DNA of 64,000 bases from Dallia pectoralis. Its lineage: Eukaryota > Chordata > Actinopteri > Esociformes > Umbridae. Both the position numbers and the translations under genes were made by a program. The DNA lies in the NCBI GenBank assembly GCA_029465975.1, contig CM055754.1, forward strand, positions 13,152,256 through 13,216,255, read 5' to 3'. The notes below the pieces were generated by a model. The model ran no database searches. It saw nothing but the letters and a program-made list of their open reading frames with translations, and was not told the origin of the DNA. The stretch's first letter is position 1. The number at the start of each line of letters is the position of its first letter. Below, piece by piece: positions 44,044-56,514 of the stretch.

Positions 44044-45159
44044 TGGTCCGCCTAGAGCTTCCAAAGCATCAGAGGGATCTGATTGAAAGATATCAGTTAG
44101 GAGAAAGGTACAAAATAATTTTCAAAGCATTAGATATACCGTGGAACATATTGAAGACATTTATCATCAAGTGGCGAAAATATGGCACAACAGAGACATT
44201 ACCAGGAACTGGACATCACACCAGAATTGATGAAAAGACGAGAGGAAAAATGGTCACGGAGGCTTCCGAGAGGCCTACAGCAACATAAAATGAGTTACAT
44301 GAATTGTTGGCAAGTACTGGCTGTGTGCTACATGTGACAACAATCTCCCATATTCTACATACAGTATGTATGGGCTATGGGGTAGGGTGGAAAGATGGAA
44401 GCCTTTTCAAAGGAAGAAAAGCCTCCAAGCCAGGCTGAAAGTTTGCAAAAACAACAAACAAAAGCATGTGGGCAAATGTGTTATGGTCTGATAAATCCAA
44501 GGTTGAACGTTTTGGCCATAACTCCAAAAGGTATGTTTGGAAAAACAACACTGCACATTACCCAAAGAACACCATACCCACAGTAAAGCATGGTGGTGGC
44601 AGCATTATAATTTGGGGCAGTTTTTCTTCAGCTGGAACTGGGGCCTTAGTCAGGGTGGAGGGAATTATGAACAGTTCCAAATACCAGGCAATATTGGCAC
44701 AAAACCGCCAGGCTTCCGTTATAAAGCTCAAGAGGAAGTTCACCTTTCAGCACAACAACGACCCAGAATAAGATTAATGTTTGTGAATGGCCGAGCCAGA
44801 GCCCAAACCTAAATCCAATTGAACATCTGTGTGGTGATCTGAAGAGGGCTGTGCACAGGAGATGTCCTGACAGATTTGGAGCTCTTTTGCAAAGAGTAGT
44901 GGTCAAATATTGCCAAGTCAAGATGTGCCATGACAAAAGACTTCTACACAAAAAGACTGAGTGCTGTTATATAATCAAGGTGCTTTTTTATTTTTCTCCC
45001 TCAAAGATTTCAATTTGTTTTTTTTTCAATTGGATTGTTCATGTTATAGATCACATTAAAGCTGGAAAAAGTTTTGACCTGATTTATCTGTCAATTTTTT
45101 TCACATCGCATTTTATCAGGGGTGTGTATACTTTTCATATCCATTGTATAAAACAATTG

Positions 45160-46118
45160 GACCACGAAGACGTCATACCGCATAGGAAGGAGACGCATTC
45201 TGACTGTTTGGCCATAATGATTATTGTTATGCTTAAGGAAATAGGGGGAGACCGAAGAACACCAACCGAAGTGTTAAGGACAGGGGTGGCAGCATCATGT
45301 TGTGAGGGTGTTCTGCCCCAAGAGAGACTGGTGCACTTTACAAAATTAGATGTCATCATAAAGAAGGAACATGTAGATTTATAAAAAATTTGAGGCAAAA
45401 TTTCTGATTAAATTCACTATAAAGAAAAAAGTGCAGGTGTAAATCCCAATTTATTGAATATTGCGTTTTGAAAATTAATGGCGTTTGCATTGCATGTTAT
45501 GTTCTTGTCGGTGAAACACATTTGTAAAAAGTATTTTTGCAAACTTTTAACAACGTTGGTGGTTGTTGGTCAAAACATCAAAGAAATGCACATTGACGCA
45601 TAAAAGCTATGATATCTTGGTCTTTATATAGTTATGTAAATCATGTGTTACTATTTTCTCTATTTTGATTGGTAAATTCTTCATTTCACAATGTTGCATT
45701 CACTTACAAGGAACAGGATGGACACAATTATTTTTCTTATTTTAATAAGGTTATCCAATCAATCACACAATTAAGGTTGTACAACACATTGACATATACA
45801 AAAACATGATTCTCATGTTATAATCAGCAAAATGTTAACAAATTGTGAAATAAGACATTTTCAAGACAAAGACCTACGTTTCACATTTCACATTTCCTCC
45901 AATCACAATTGAGAATGTTCTGGATAATTGGTACATATGTTGATTGCATTCCCATCCCTGATAACCTGTTATATAAATTAATTCCTTCCTCTTGGCACCC
46001 CTTTGTTTGAATGTTTTAATTGAGATGCTGCCATTTCCCAAAAAAGAGAGATGTGCCTAGTTGAGGCTGACACTGTCTACGTGTTTAAGATGTTGGTTGG
46101 TAATTGCGTGATAATATA
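45160..46118 (-). other. col10a1 3' flank
   Basis: No second gene is visible. The best minus-strand AATAAA is at 45455-45450, about 660 bases past the col10a1 stop, so most of this is probably 3' UTR. Confidence 0.45.
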
Positions 46119-47965
46119 TCACGTTGAAGCAATAAGGAAACCAGAGAAAGTGCAGTGGACATTCTCAGCAGCAAAGACGCCATTGGCCTCTTCATCTGGA
46201 ATCTGAAGGTAGACTGTGTCGTTCACATCAAGCAGAAGAACAGTGCTACCAGACATTTGGTCCAGGAAGCCCTTATTGTACTCATCATAGCTGAAAATCA
46301 CTGACTTATCATTCTTGTACAAAGCTACCAGAGCATGAGCCCCATTCACATGAATGGTGTATGAGAAATAGTAGACACCAGGTACCTGGCAAGTAAACTG
46401 ACCTGTGGTAGTGTCATAGTGATTCTCTGCATTATACACCTCATTGTCAAACTTAATAGGTTCCCCAGCTGGAGGGTAAGGAGTTGCCAGAAAAACAGAG
46501 AAAGCAGACACAGGAGCCTTGACAAGGGTTGGCATCATGACCTCACCTATTTCCATGCCCTTCTCAAATATGACCTCACCTGGAGGACCAGGAGGACCTG
46601 GAGGTCCGGCAGGGCCTTGACCTCCATCCTGACCATCAGCACCAGGGGGCCCAGGAGGACCTTGTGGGCCAGTGATTCCCCTAGCGGCCAGTCCAGCTGG
46701 GCCAGGTGAGCCTGGGAGACCAGGGTGTCCTTTAAGGCCAGGTGCACCTGCAGTCCCAGCAGGCCCAACAGGACCTCTGGGACCTGGGGCTCCAGTAGCT
46801 CCAGCTTCACCTGCCTCACCATTACGCCCTGGGAAACCTTTTGGCCCAGCGGTTCCTGGGACACCTGGAGCACCGGTTGTACCTGTGTGGCCAATGTCAC
46901 CTTTGTTACCTTGAGCTCCAATTTCCCCTCTGGCACCAGCTGGGCCTACTGGCCCTGGGTAACCTTGCTTTCCCTGGAAACCTTGTGCGCCCTGATCTCC
47001 TTTATATCCCTTTGGCCCCTGGGACCCAATTGCACCTGCGTCACCTTTGGGACCCACTGCTCCAGTATCTCCCTGAAAGCCTCTTGCACCCTGAGAACCG
47101 GTAGGACCCATGGGTCCAGTAGCACCAGTAGCACCAGTAAATCCCTGTTGTCCTGGCTCACCCTTCTGACCAGTTGTACCTGAGCTTCCTACTACTCCTC
47201 TCTCTCCTTTCTCTCCATTTGCTCCGGGCTTGCCATATCCTGGGATACCAGGTGCACCAGTTGCTCCAGTTGGGCCTTGATGACCTTTAGGACCAGCTGG
47301 ACCAGGCATACCTGGAGCACCATTATCACCTGATTTTCCGGGCATACCAACTCCAGGAGCTCCAGGGTGACCCTTAGCTCCTGGCAACCCCATGGGACCA
47401 GGTGCCCCGTCCCTACCAGATGTTCCTGATTTTCCTGCCTCACCTGGGATTCCTGGCTTGCCTGGCTTTCCAACTCCAGGTGATCCTGGCTCTCCTGCTG
47501 GTCCCATAGGTCCCATAGCCCCGGTTTCACCTGAAGCACCTGGGATTCCTACCCCTCTATCCCCCTTAGGTCCTGGCATACCAGGCACACCTGGATGTCC
47601 CTTAAGACCTGTTTCCCCCCTTGATCCCATTGCCCCAGGCAGACCCGATGGTCCAGGCTTGCCAGTCGAAGAAATGCCAGAAGGTCCGGGGCTTCCAGCA
47701 GGTCCTGGCATACCCCTGGGACCCTGAAATCCAGCTGCACCTGGTTCACCTTTCTCACCAGGCGTGCCAGGAACACCGGGTTTACCAGGCCCACCTGGGG
47801 AGCCGGGTTTGCCAGGTGCCGAATAGCCAGCAGGTCCGGGTGGCCCTGCAGGGCCCTCAGGTCCAGGCAGTCCAACAGCACTTTCTCCTGGAGGGCCTGG
47901 TGGGCCGGGAGGGCCCTCTAGGCCTGGCTCACCTGGGGCACCTGGCTCTCCTGCCACTGACACCA
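46119..47965 (-). CDS. col10a1: col10a1 exon 2: collagenous domain and C1q domain
   Basis: This exon encodes 615 of the 658 residues of a type X collagen, the short-chain network collagen of hypertrophic cartilage and, in fish, of bone-forming tissue. The acceptor is cag at 47968-47966, and joining to exon 1 gives SVKSHVVSVAGEPG. Gly-X-Y repeats run from about residue 49 to 506, with family-type imperfections such as GVGKPG and LAARGITGP. The C1q-like NC1 domain spans about 528-658 and ends FSGFLIAST; it contains GVYYFSYTIHVNG and YDEYNKGFLDQMSGS. Human COL10A1 is 680 residues with the same layout; COL8 chains are the alternative, but the two-exon structure and N-terminal VVKKV.KAPQY...VKS sequence favour col10a1. 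No frame break is seen. Teleosts can have two copies; I cannot tell which this is. Confidence 0.93.
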
Positions 47966-47968
47966 CTG

Positions 47969-49983
47969 TGAGGAAATAAAAAAATATGACAGATAAGGGG
48001 TCTGTTTGAAAGTAATTACACATTTATCAATCTTTATTGGTAGAATAAACAGAACATCTACCAATTCTGGTAATTCTTTGACATAGGAGTTGGAGATTTG
48101 TACTCTAGTATTTAAAACCATTACATAAAAACAGGTCCACAAAGTATTTCAGGAAGGGAATAATAAATGGAAGCAGAAATGTTGTGCACTTCCAATAAAA
48201 ATTTGAATTGTAATTTCCCCGATGGACTAGTAAGGTTGATAATATAAAATTAATTTGTGTCTGGATGTAGTAAAAAAGAAAATTACATATATCAATATGT
48301 AACAATAAATTATATTCTTACCAGTAACAATAATAGCATCATTTCACAAACAGGTGGTGCTGTTTTTGAATTGCATAAATGGCAGGGTCAATGGCAATTG
48401 TATGATCTCAAAGATTGGACTGACCAACCAAGACATATAAAAGGGCCACATTTAGTCAGAAACTATATTTTATTAAATACATTTGTAAAACAGTAAAACT
48501 GTAGTAAATGCCTTTATTTGTTTAAGTGATAAAGATAGTCCTTTGATTTCCAATTATAGTGGGCAGTTGACCCACACATTAAACTACATCTCTACTTGGT
48601 CAAATGAAAAGCAAAGGCTTAGTAAAGATTAATGAACAACATATGTTGAGAATAACCCAAATAACCACACACACACACACACGCACGCACGCACGTGTGT
48701 GTGTGTGTGTGGTTATTTGGGTTATTCTCAACATATGTTGTTCATTAATCTATATATACTGTTATTGACAGAGTTTAAGTAAACAATGTTAACAAAAGGC
48801 ATTCATTATTTATAGACACTACTATGTATACTACTACGATCTTCAAAATCTTTTAAGTGATATAATCTACATAATGAACTCGATTAATTACATTTATCAA
48901 AAGGTAACAAAATAAACGTAAAACGTTATTTACAATTGCACGGCTAACTATATCTGACTTAGTGGTAGGCTACAGTTACCATTAGGTTGGTAAAAACATT
49001 TTATATTTACATATTATAATTCTAAAAAGTTATGTCAACTATAACAACAACACAACAAGGACAATACAAACAGTTGAAGTTGTCCTTTGTTTTAAACATT
49101 GACGCTGTATACATTATACATATTCTGTAGAAAGCACCCAAACATCAATAATGAACTATCCTTTTTCAAATGATAATATAAAATGTTTTGTCGAACCAAT
49201 TCTACACAGACTCTATCCAATGGTTTTCGTTTCTGTGCAGGTTATAAGAGTAGGAGACCATCTCATGGTGAGCCACTCAGTGGTCTCCAATAAAACTTGT
49301 CTTCTTTTTTGGCTAAATTGCTAATAAAGACTGTAGAATTCTCTGTACAATGTGTGGATTGTTAGAAGCAACTACAAATGCATCTTTTTATCTATTTGAC
49401 ATCTATGTAAACATTTTATTGTTATGCATAATTTGTAGCTAAAATATTTTGTTTACTTTGGTTTCAAATAGACAAGTAAAACAAATATAAACAAGTGGGG
49501 GTTCTGGTAGAGTGCAACAGCTGATGCTTTTAATGCATACATTTAAGATATATTTTAAGATACCATTTCTACATCATTAATGCATCAGTTTGATAATTAA
49601 AACAAGTTTAATGTTAAAAGCGAAGGGTTATAAAAACACGAAGTAAATACACATGTGCTCACAGCCTGAAACACTCAGCCAATGACTATAGGCTACTGGC
49701 TATAAAGCACAACCTACGAGCTGGTAAATGCTACTATTTAAAATAGGAGAAGGTATTGGATTAACTGCCACCTATTTTATATATGGGGTTTCCTCTGCAA
49801 GAACTACTCATTTAAATCTGTAAAATTTAAATCCTCAAATAGGAAGTGTAAAAAGTATTTTCGTGTAGTAGCTATGGCTGGCCAGTTGCATTGACCATAA
49901 AAGACATATAAGAGTGATTTCGATTACCATCATCATTCTATAGTATCATACTAAACAATGTAGAAAAGGATGTTGGTTCTTAC
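47969..49983 (-). other. col10a1: col10a1 intron
   Basis: A 2.0-kb intron with GT-AG ends. It is AT-rich and contains the long palindrome at 48626-48751. No coding sequence. Confidence 0.85.
48626..48751. repeat. 126-bp near-perfect palindrome with a CA/CG core
   Basis: The left arm 'agattaatgaacaacatatg' to 'ataacccaaataaccaca' and the right arm are exact reverse complements over about 50 bases. The centre is a (ca)n-(cgca)n-(cgtg/tg)n tract. It is predicted to form a hairpin or cruciform. Confidence 0.95.
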
Positions 49984-50113
49984 CATGGCTCTTCACAGAG
50001 TACGTCTTGTATTGGGGGGCCTTCATTACCTTCTTCACTACATATGAACCACTACCATGAACAACCGTCAAGGCCACCAGGAGGAGGAAGATGCTCAATA
50101 CTGGTACTTCCAT
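49984..50113 (-). CDS. col10a1: col10a1 exon 1: signal peptide and NC2
   Basis: This short coding exon is 43 codons plus one base. The ATG at 50113 begins MEVPVLSIFLLLVALTVVHG, a clear signal peptide, followed by a short lysine-rich NC2 start (SYVVKKVMKAPQYKTYSVKS). It ends at 49984 with a gtaag donor. Upstream, an acceptor (cttgcag at 50135-50129) opens the exon at 50128, so 15 bases of 5' UTR lie here and a further 5' UTR exon must exist. Together with 46119-47965 it gives one uninterrupted 658-residue protein. Confidence 0.93.
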
Positions 50114-50382
50114 TTTCTGAGGTTAGATCTGCAAGTGAAACAGGAAGAGCCTCATCATACCTTTGTATCTCTGCATTCATTCATCCAGAGTATTTGTAAG
50201 TACAACATTTAGATAGAATTGAAATCCATTTCAAATGTAAGTCTCAGATCTCTTATTATTTTCTTCTACAACTCTGGCAATCCTGCCTGGTTCTACAAAG
50301 GATCCAACATCTCTCTTCCACCTTTTCCAGTGGGAGTTTGGCCATCTCAAAAAATAAAGATAACAAGCAAAAGCACACGTAC

Positions 50383-50530
50383 CGGCATGCAGTTCTGTGA
50401 GTATGAGTTCCCAAAGAGGAAAAAATAAATATTCAGCACCACTGTCCTCCCAATGCCACAGTGTATCCTCAGGTTAGGAGCAAGTTGGGGAATCTGTTGC
50501 CTGTCAGTACAATGATGTGGATATTTATAC
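50383..50530 (-). promoter_or_regulatory. col10a1: Probable col10a1 promoter and non-coding first exon
   Basis: A minus-strand TATAAATA (50529-50522) predicts transcription start near 50495. A donor, gccg|gtacgt, follows at 50383/50382, giving a roughly 110-base non-coding exon that would splice to the acceptor at 50129. The geometry (TATA to donor to acceptor to ATG) is coherent. Confidence 0.6.
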
Positions 50531-53055
50531 CATATATTCCCCATGCATCAATAAAAAAAGCCCCCACCACACAAGTACCTCCCATCTCAGAGCAAAGCTG
50601 TAATTAGTTGACAGATCTGCCCAGTGCAGGCATGTCACATCAGGATGTCTATGTTCTTTGAATTTTCAGAAACATGGTTTTAACTTATTTTAGTCTTCCA
50701 GGCTAAAAACAAATCCGGTATGGGACACTAAAATATAAAATGTTTTCAAAATGTTGATGTGTATGCATTTTGTGATGAAGTATGTTTTCATGTGAAAATT
50801 ACATTATGTGTGAAAGAACTTAGCCCTGTACTCTATAAATAACACATGTTATTTGTTTCATATACAGCTGTTTGCTGTGATAAATAATACTGTTTATTTA
50901 ATGTAAGACACATTTAATAAAAATTGCATTTTCTGCTAAATATCTTATAAGAATAATTGTCCCACAAAGATAGCACAGAGGATAGAAAAAGTTAGCTGAC
51001 TCATGGACACTACCTGTCTGTTTTTGAAAAGACAGTTAATTCCCCTGACTGTGTATATCATCATCCACCAATAATAATGTCATTAAAAACAATGAGAGAT
51101 CGACTGCAGATGTATGGTGAGAAATAATATTAACTAACAATTCCTCGGTGTTCTAATAGTAATAATACCACCTGTACTTACACCTACCTCATACCTTTTA
51201 AATGGACATGGCCATGGCTGCATAATTTGCCTGTTTTGATTGCCTGTTGATCAAGTATGTAGTAAACTTCTTAATTTAGGAGTAACAGTTTAAAGTCCTA
51301 AACTTGTGTGAATACGTCAAAGCTTCACCATCAAGACAGCAAATAGTTTAACAGTTATAAAAAGTACTTGAAAATACGTTGTTCTAAATACTTGTTCTAT
51401 CCATGGTAAATTGTAGTGTTCTGTGGCATCTGATCCGGACAGTATTATTCGGATGCTGTATCAGCTCTTGAACACAAGAGGGCATGTTCTACCAGTCTAG
51501 TGTGGTTGTTTGTTATTTTTGACCTCTACCACATAATGTACACCATCAGTCCTATTCCGATTATGTTTACATGCCATTATGTAGAATTTCCTCAATTAGA
51601 TATATCCATCAACATTATGGTCCTTAAACCACGTTGTCTTGCTTAATTTAGAAAGCATTGATGTTTCAAATTTTCCATGCCTCAAAGTAAATGTGTAGAC
51701 CCAAATAATAATAGTTTTATAGAACACAAATGGCACTATACACTCTATACTATATTTAATATGTAGATTGTCTCCATTTTCTTTATTTGACATGTTGTTT
51801 TGGTGGATTTCTGTATTTTATATATTTTATATATTTCTGACGTGTCTATAAAAAGGAATATGCTGTAACTGAAGTCTACAGAGAATTGATATATTACACA
51901 TGACACCAAAAAACTTCACGATGGTTGTAATGAAACATTTATAGAACATTTTCAAAGTTGTTCCCGAATAATCTGAATAATCACTCACGCCATAGCAATC
52001 TTAACGCATCTTATTTTACATTTCATGTCATTACTACTCACAATTTTCTTTGAGAAATGGAAGCAAATGAACATGAATTGGTTCTCAACTAACTTACCAG
52101 CTATACTACCAGTGGAGAATAAAGCCTACCTGTCAATGGGTTTAGCCTGATAGTGGATGTTTTCTAAGAGTACCCAGGTTTGTGATAAAATTTGAACATT
52201 GGAAAACATTTTAGTCTGCATATTCTGCATTGAGGCTTTCATTAACTTGAATTGAATGAATTTGCTCTGGATAAGATGTGAAACACTGGAGACTGCTTTT
52301 ACAGTAACGGTTGCATATGTCTTTAAATTATTATTGCATGTTATATCTGTAACAGTTCGGCGACACAGATTGAACAGAACCCTCTGTTTGTGTTTACGGC
52401 CCACATAAGAGCCCTGACCATTCCAACTTTAGTCATATTTAGCTTAATGACAGACCAGGGGAGGGTGGAGTCACGACTTTATATGTTTCTAGATTCAGAT
52501 AATTCTAGTTAATTTTTGTTATTTTAAAAACTGCTAACCACAGAGAAGCTTAACGCATTTTCTGTTTAAAGTGTGTTTTTTAAATATATATGAAAAAAAT
52601 TGCATGATGTGCCTTCTAGTTACTGTGACAGTGTATTTTGGTGACTTTCTATGTTTACAGAACATGGCATTTTCTACAGGATGCATCTGCGAATCACTCA
52701 CTGTCCTTGTTCGTTGTGGTGGAATCCAGTATCAAAATAATACGTAAGTGCAAGACATGGAATCTGCCCTCGTCTCTGCTGAACTCATTACTTTGCCACT
52801 GTGGCTTTATGTGTTAGAACTGCCGGTATTGTAATAACGAGGATAGTGCCTAAGATATAAAAAAGGCACACTTTGAATTGTTTTATGCTGTGCACGGTAA
52901 AATAAAGAAAAACATTAGGTATATAACTTGGTAAGGTTAAAAACATAATATATATGTTTAATTACTCATCATACACATTTGACCATACTTACATACAAAA
53001 CTAAAAAAAGCTTTATACACATTTGGCCATACAAATCAGAAAGAGATTTATTTAC
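50531..53055. other. Intergenic DNA upstream of col10a1
   Basis: AT-rich, without recognised transposons. An isolated exon-like segment at 52661-52743 (acceptor tttacag, donor gtaagtg, plus strand, open in at least two frames) is the only possible coding signal. Confidence 0.4.
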
Positions 53056-53059
53056 AAGT

Positions 53060-53425
53060 AAGTTTACAACAAAGAATTAATTTGTTCTCGCCCCGCTGTG
53101 CAACAGTTTATACTCAAGTAATATACAAATGGGATCAATAGATTACAATAAATAACTAAGAATATGTACGGGGAAATAGTCCACTGGGTGTTCTGTGGGA
53201 ATGCGGGGAGCAGGCTATAGTATTTTTGGTTCCATTGGCCTGTTCTGAGGCCTACTGCTGTAGGAAGGAAACTGTTCTTGTGGCAAGTTGTTTTGGTCCT
53301 GATAGACCTCAACCTACGCCAGAGGTGAGAGATATGAATAGTAAATTTCCTGAGTGAGAAGATAATCTCAATTCTGCAAGATTTGCCAATCTTCCTACAT
53401 GTGCCAATGTGTGTTTTTCTAACTA
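53060..53425 (-). mobile_element. LINE fragment
   Basis: Contains 'gaaggaaactgttcttgtgg' and 'ttttggtcctgatagacctc', a segment I recognise as recurring in fish LINEs; the minus frame reads SIRTKTTCHKNSFLPTAVGL. No catalytic motif. Confidence 0.45.
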
Positions 53426-54600
53426 TTATTAAAGGTTTTCCCAATGCATGTAAGTGTGTTGTGCGCCTCAGTTGCCAATAGCTGATGTTTTAGTTCATTC
53501 CTATGCTGACCAAACTTATCCACACCCAGAATAAGACTATAATTGGCAGTTGATGAAAGGGCAACCAAACCCAGCACGTGGGCTAACCTAAGGTTAAAAA
53601 TACTCCATTATGGCTGGGATGAAGATGTAATGTTTTATTAAACATGTACCGCAATGTACTCAGTGTACCACTAAAAGCTTTTTTAAGCTTTATGAATGGA
53701 AGGGTTGATTTGGGCTCATGAGACTGTTGGATAGAAAAATTACAGGGTCCCATTGATGATCGTTCTGGTATGGAAGTACAACAGTTCTGAAGAGGTATTC
53801 TGTGAGAGCAATAACAAGCCAATCACCAGAACATAATGGCAATTAATTAATAATAAATGATGTGTCATTTGATAACATCTAGATGGGTGCTGTTAAACTG
53901 ATTAAATATTATAAAAACTTAATTATTTAAATGATTATTTTATGTTAACTGACCTTTTTGAAGTTCTATTCAAGAAATCTTTTCTACAATTGGCTAACTT
54001 ACCAAATTCCATATTAAAGCTCCTAGAAGAAAAAATGTAAGAAGTTATTCTGTTAGAAAAATGTATTTTCATATTTACCAATACGCAGGTTTGAGCATGG
54101 GATCATTTGACCAATGTCCTGACTGAATCAATTGTATAAAGTTGTCATAAAATGTTTTTACAGGCACTCAGCCTGAACCCGACAGAGCACACATCAACAC
54201 GTTCATTCAATTTGATACACAGCGGCTACTGACCTATATTACTAACCTATATTAAGCATGAAGGAACACCAACACAATTGCATACTTTATTGGCCTTTTA
54301 GAGAGTGCAGAGTGAAGTTATATGTAGGTCTATGTATGCTACAGACCCAAACCCTATAAGGTCAACCTCACCCCTGTGGGATCTAGGCAATAATAGCTAA
54401 GTATTCTGATTGTATTATCAATGTATGAATGTATGAAGGACTTACAGGTTAGCAAAGCCAAGTGAAGTCAAGTGAAGTCATGCCTATGGTACATGGTTTT
54501 ATAATCTATAGATATCAAATATCAACATTCAGTATTCAAACCACCAGGTTTTTACAGAATAAAAATTCAAATTTTACAGGTAAGCTGATTGAGAACCAAT
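53426..54600. other. Non-coding stretch
   Basis: No gene or clear repeat found. Confidence 0.35.
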
Positions 54601-54616
54601 TCTCATATTGCAATGC

Positions 54617-54960
54617 CTGTCACGCATCGCCGTTGCGGCAGAGACCCAAGCACAAAGCTCAGGCAGGTAGTGAAACACACGTAGGCAGGCAGGACAACAA
54701 TGAACAGGTAGGCCGGAGGGACGAGCAACATGGAAAACATGTACACGAACTAAGAGACATACCAACAACGGTCGCTCAAAAACCACTGACATCGAAATGA
54801 ATGGGAACTAATGACATGGAATAATACTGAGACAATGAACACAAGGACCAGTAGAGTGGAGCTCAAGACAAGAACATGAACAGAATAAGGCTAAATCCTC
54901 ACAATACCAACCTGACAAATCAACACAAATTCAAAGTAACATTACAATGGTGTAGACAAA
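54617..54960 (-). mobile_element. Probable LTR or LTR-adjacent fragment
   Basis: Opens tgtcacgcatcgcc and has 'gcaggcaggacaacaatgaac' of the type in fish gypsy LTR regions. No matching right end. Confidence 0.35.
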
Positions 54961-55266
54961 CAAGGTTAGATCAATATAGTGTGTGGCCAACTTAACGGCT
55001 TTGTCGTTATATCTAGCAAGTATATTTTAAAAAAGTGGTATTATTGGAGACTTTTGGAGACTCTGACATGAAAGCACGCATCGTACAAACTCTTATTCTC
55101 AACGGGCAGCGCTTGCTGCGGTGGACCCCACCCCGTTCCAAAGCACTTATAGGCGACCCAATACTTCCACACCAGTTCTCCCAGATGCAGTAGTCAGAGC
55201 AGGAGATGTTCAAATGACCAAACAAAATCAATGTTAAATAAAAAACATATAACACAAATTAAAACT

Positions 55267-55418
55267 TAGCCAGAGTGTCTCTTCTGGGTCACTTTTGCCA
55301 GTCCCAAGCCCAAATAAGGGAGAAGGTGACATAAAAAAACAAAGCCAGAGTGTCTCTTCTGGGTCACTTTTGCCAGTCCCAAGCCCAAATAAGGGAGAAG
55401 GTGACATAAAAAAACAAG
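55267..55418. repeat. 75-bp perfect tandem duplication
   Basis: 'agccagagtgtctcttctgg' starts at 55268 and 55343. The two copies look identical, implying a recent event. Confidence 0.92.
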
Positions 55419-55671
55419 AATCGACAAAAGAAAGTTCATTTGTAATTCTAAACATATTTTAGTTGATATTCACTCACTTATTTTATCTCCCACGACCATA
55501 TTCCTCTCTCCTACACCGTCCATCACATTTACAAGCACATGGACAATAATGCAAATTAGATGATGTCATTCTGCGACTTTTAGCTACTTTTAAGACAACC
55601 AATCGCTACTTTCCTTACTGAGGACTAGGCAACACTGGATTAATATATTATACCAGTATTTGTGTTGATAC

Positions 55672-56150
55672 TTGTACAGTGTATTCTGAAAGTATTCTGA
55701 CCCCTTCACTATTTTCACATTGTTGTTATGTAACTGCTGTCACAAGTGATGAGTTATGTTTCCACAGAGGACTGTTAGTGGGGTGTAGGCCTTCAGTTTT
55801 CCGGTGTGTCTGTTTTGATTTAGCACAGCTGACTTGATTTAGCTAATCACCATGTCTATTTAGGGTTTTGGTTTGGGATTACAACTTGCTACGCATTATT
55901 TCAAAGTCATACAGTACATGGTGAGTGTTAGTTTGGTTAATCTGATCGCTGTTGTCTGTTATTTAGTAGCAGCTTCATGTAAGCGCACTTTTCTTTTCAC
56001 AGTGTATAGATTTTCGTTTGTTGTCATGTTTGTTAAGTGTATTATTAAAATGACCATGAACGTACGATCAAGCTCTGCATTTGGCCTCTATCATGCACTA
56101 CACCCCTGGTTTGTGACAACTGTCCTATCCTAATATGAATAGAACTGAAC
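55672..56150 (+). mobile_element. Tc1-type terminus interrupted by a solo LTR
   Basis: 'cagtgtattctgaaagtatt' to 'gttgttatgtaactg' is a Tc1-like left end; Tc1-like sequence seems to resume after the LTR ('actgtcctatcctaatatga'). Confidence 0.55.
55738..56118 (+). repeat. Solo LTR, 381 bp
   Basis: Begins tgtcacaag and ends tttgtgaca. Flanks actgc and actgt differ at one base. It shares the 'ctctgcatttggc' 3' region with 26760-27133. Confidence 0.75.
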
Positions 56151-56514
56151 AGTATATATTTTTACAGTAACTACTGTATTTTGGCATGTACAGCCTTTTG
56201 ACCTGGGCAGCGCCAGGGGCCATAGACAGACAAACATGCTAAGTTTGTCTAATCAAAATACTGACACTTAAACCAATAAGGTGTATGCATATCTGATTTA
56301 CCCTGTGAATGAGCAAACACATTTCCTGCAGACTACATTGGTACTAGCCATCCATGGAAATAGGGACAGATAAAAAATAAATACACAATGGTGGATTTAT
56401 ATGGCAAGACCACAGTTTTCAGCTTCAAAATGTTTGTTTATGGTTCAATTAGGCTCTTCATGGGTGTGGGATATTTCTGGATGTTTGGGCTCAGAAGGTT
56501 AGTGACTTGACCGT

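Larger units (their letters stand above)
42205..45155 (+). pseudogene. Tc1-type transposase, decayed, with a hAT inserted near its start
   Basis: After the hAT, plus frames read VVRLELPKHQRDLIERYQLG and TLPGTGHHTRIDEKTRGKMV (44.04-44.29 kb), then [20 protein letters not shown] and [20 protein letters not shown] (44.47-44.77 kb), the DNA-binding and DDE-domain regions of a Tc1 transposase. Stops and frame changes abound. The right end 'gtatacttttcatatccatt' is a Tc1-type terminus; the left end near 42.21 kb is degraded. Confidence 0.8.

Noticed and set aside
46419..47971. Open frames on the plus strand and in other minus frames across the collagen exon
   Set aside because: Shadows of the Gly-X-Y repeat coding sequence; the real frame has signal, collagen and C1q domains.
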